From assembly GCA_002344525.1 (NCBI GenBank), contig DDTJ01000031.1, forward strand, positions 2,098 to 10,413: a stretch of 8,316 nt of DNA, given 5' to 3'. Each line of letters begins with the position of its first letter. The stretch's first letter is position 1. Source of the stretch: Akkermansiaceae bacterium UBA2367. Its GTDB lineage: Bacteria; Verrucomicrobiota; Verrucomicrobiia; Verrucomicrobiales; DEV007. Below are positions 7,146 through 8,316 of this stretch, piece by piece. The notes beneath the pieces are model-generated. The model saw nothing but the letters and a program-made list of their open reading frames with translations. It ran no database searches and had not been told where the DNA came from. Made by a program: the position numbers and the translations under genes.

Positions 7146-7174
7146 TACGGAACCAAAATTAGTTTTGAATAATT
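7146..7174. repeat. Left terminal inverted repeat of the IS630-type element
   Basis: The 29 bases 7146-7174 match the reverse complement of 8262-8290 at 25 positions, including an identical TACGGAAC outer end. The first two bases are TA, the usual IS630 target duplicated on insertion. The inner end overlaps two bases of the transposase stop codon. Confidence 0.85.
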
Positions 7175-8246
7175 AACTTCTGGACGAAGCGTTTGCTTCA
7201 ACGCTCAGCCAAGGCCTGCCGACCAGATCGAGAACGCGGCGGGAGTCCTCCCACCAACGGCGCAGGATGGGGTGCGGCGCCTCGCGCAACGCTTCGATGC
7301 TCGCGAAGACGCAGTTGCCCAACTCGTCCTTGACCAGATCCCAGAGCTGTTCGCAGGGATTGTGCTCCGGGCTGTAGGGCGGAAGGTCGACGATGCGCAC
7401 ATTGGACGGAAGCCGCCCATCCCCGTCCCGGAGATGGAAGCCCGCCTGGTCGCGCACGAGGATGTGGACGCAGCCGGGATCCTGCGAGGCAAGGTCCGAG
7501 AGGTAGTTCGCGTCGCAGTCCAGGTTGACCTGCCCCATATGGCAGAAGTGGGCCTCCCCCCCGGTCACCTCCAGCGAGCCATACAGATAGTCCCATTCGT
7601 ATTTGCGCTGCGCGGCCACCACTGGGCGCCGCCCCCTCCTGCCCCAGACTTTGCGCAGGATGGTGTGCAGCCCGAGGCGGGCCTCGTCCATGACCCAGAC
7701 CTTGGCACGGGTTCCCGGGGCAAGGTCCAGGTCCCGCAGCTTCCCGGCGAACTGGCCGGGGAAGGCATCGCTGGCCGCGTCATCCTTCCCGGAGTGGCTC
7801 GGGCGCGGCACCAGGAGCACTCCACCGAGCTTTTTTGCCCAGTACCAGATGCGGTTGTAGTGGAGGTCGAGGCCATGCTCCTCCTTGAGCCATCGCTGCG
7901 CCCCGGTCAGGGTGGTGAACTCGTTGGCTTCCAATCTGCGCTCGAACTCCGCGCTGACTTCCTCGGGGACGCCCTTGCGCCAGCCTTCGGGACGGCCGCC
8001 GCCGCCCTTCTCCCAGACAGCCTCGAGGCCTCCCTTCCTCACCGCGCGGACCAGGGTGAAGACCTGGGAGACGGAGACTCCGGCAAGGTCGGCGATCGCG
8101 GCGGAGGTGAGCTCGCCGCGGGCGGCGAGCTTGATGACCAGGAGCCGGTCCTTGCGCCATCCCGGCGGCTCCGCGCGGTGGAGTTCGTCGACGGTCTCCG
8201 CCACGTCGGGGCGGTCCAATTGGAGCGGTTTTCGAGCCATCCTCAT
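7173..8246 (-). CDS. IS630-family DDE transposase
   Basis: Cut-and-paste transposase of the IS630/Tc1-mariner superfamily; 357 aa from the ATG at 8246. The N-terminal half is DNA-binding: a helix-turn-helix around residues 46-75 (LTSAAIADLAGVSVSQVF), a GGGGRP linker near 81-86, and a second helical domain up to about 140. The catalytic half carries Asp187 in VWVMDEARLG, Asp266 in VRDQAGFH and Glu299 within LPPYSPEHNPCEQLW, the IS630 hallmark. The second aspartate and the glutamate have 32 residues between them. The frame is uninterrupted, with no programmed frameshift needed. Alternative starts are an ATG at 8240 and a TTG at 8261; none has a good Shine-Dalgarno. The stop TAA at 7175-7173 overlaps the left terminal repeat. 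Confidence 0.93.
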   Translation of the reverse strand: MRMARKPLQLDRPDVAETVDELHRAEPPGWRKDRLLVIKLAARGELTSAAIADLAGVSVSQVFTLVRAVRKGGLEAVWEKGGGGRPEGWRKGVPEEVSAEFERRLEANEFTTLTGAQRWLKEEHGLDLHYNRIWYWAKKLGGVLLVPRPSHSGKDDAASDAFPGQFAGKLRDLDLAPGTRAKVWVMDEARLGLHTILRKVWGRRGRRPVVAAQRKYEWDYLYGSLEVTGGEAHFCHMGQVNLDCDANYLSDLASQDPGCVHILVRDQAGFHLRDGDGRLPSNVRIVDLPPYSPEHNPCEQLWDLVKDELGNCVFASIEALREAPHPILRRWWEDSRRVLDLVGRPWLSVEANASSRS

Positions 8247-8261
8247 GGATAGCACAAACAA

Positions 8262-8290
8262 AATTATACAAAAGTTATTTTTGTTCCGTA
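8262..8290. repeat. Right terminal inverted repeat of the IS630-type element
   Basis: Reverse complement of the left repeat at 25 of 29 positions, ending in GTTCCGTA with the TA target copy at 8289-8290. It lies 15 bases upstream of the transposase ATG, and its inner end contains a perfect -10 hexamer reading towards the gene. Confidence 0.85.
8263..8268 (-). promoter_or_regulatory. Candidate -10 box for the transposase
   Basis: On the minus strand this reads TATAAT, a perfect -10 hexamer, within the right terminal repeat and about 16 bases before the ATG at 8246. No good -35 is seen at 16-18 bases upstream. A start about seven bases downstream would leave a leader of only some ten bases, which would fit the missing Shine-Dalgarno and low expression usual for transposases (inference). 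Confidence 0.4.
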
Positions 8291-8316
8291 TAAGAACTTA
8301 TCCGTAAATAGTGATA

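Larger units (their letters stand above)
7148..8288. mobile_element. IS630-family insertion sequence, complete
   Basis: An element of about 1.14 kb with terminal inverted repeats (7146-7174 and 8262-8290, TA included), a single transposase gene on the minus strand filling nearly all of it, and TA at both outer edges (7146-7147 and 8289-8290). IS630/Tc1-mariner elements insert into TA and duplicate it, so the boundaries are placed just inside the TAs. The AT-rich ends contrast with the GC-rich coding part. The transposase frame is open with its catalytic residues, so the copy may be active. The exact right edge is less certain because CCGTA recurs at 8302-8306. Confidence 0.85.

Noticed and set aside
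7272..8252. Plus-strand frame of 326 codons opposite the transposase
   Set aside because: Shadow of the transposase gene, which has the DDE residues and correctly placed terminal repeats.

Overview
The window reads as chromosomal DNA from a GC-rich bacterium, roughly two-thirds G+C by eye, that has the HPr-kinase type of PTS regulation. The gene set (HPr kinase, HPr and Enzyme I in a row, then prmC and murA), the phased AGTTGAT heptamers, the degenerate TCC/CAT tract and the palindrome-rich spacer together suggest a Verrucomicrobiota/PVC-type genome. That assignment is an inference from general resemblance; there is no rRNA or other marker in the window to prove it.

Layout. Six plus-strand genes fill 84-6721: hprK (84-1058), ptsH (1091-1360), ptsI (1455-3233), a secreted yellow/major-royal-jelly-type beta-propeller protein (3292-4512), prmC (4512-5372, sharing one base with the previous stop) and murA (5453-6721). 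After murA comes a 424-base spacer (6722-7145) with no credible gene, but packed with at least eight perfect or near-perfect inverted repeats. From about 7146 to 8290 lies an intact-looking IS630-family insertion sequence. Its transposase is on the minus strand, it has 29-base terminal inverted repeats matching at 25 positions, and TA dinucleotides flank it as expected for this family. The window ends 26 bases beyond it.

How the genes work together. HprK, HPr and Enzyme I form a phosphorelay. Enzyme I (His203) passes phosphate from PEP to HPr His15, while HprK phosphorylates or dephosphorylates HPr Ser46. All of these residues are present. No sugar-specific EII gene is visible, so the cluster may act mainly in regulation, although EII genes could lie elsewhere. 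PrmC methylates release factors and MurA starts peptidoglycan synthesis; neither has an obvious link to the PTS genes, so the co-linearity may only be a housekeeping gene string.

Most unusual content. The protein-coding part is largely ordinary. The spacer 6722-7145 is the part least explained by known features: small AAA-loop hairpins of similar layout near both edges, and in the middle a 78-base symmetric structure made of two palindromes whose cores are exact reverse complements of each other. It looks like a cluster of dispersed palindromic (REP/MITE-like) repeats next to an IS, but whether it is mobile or transcribed cannot be settled from this window.
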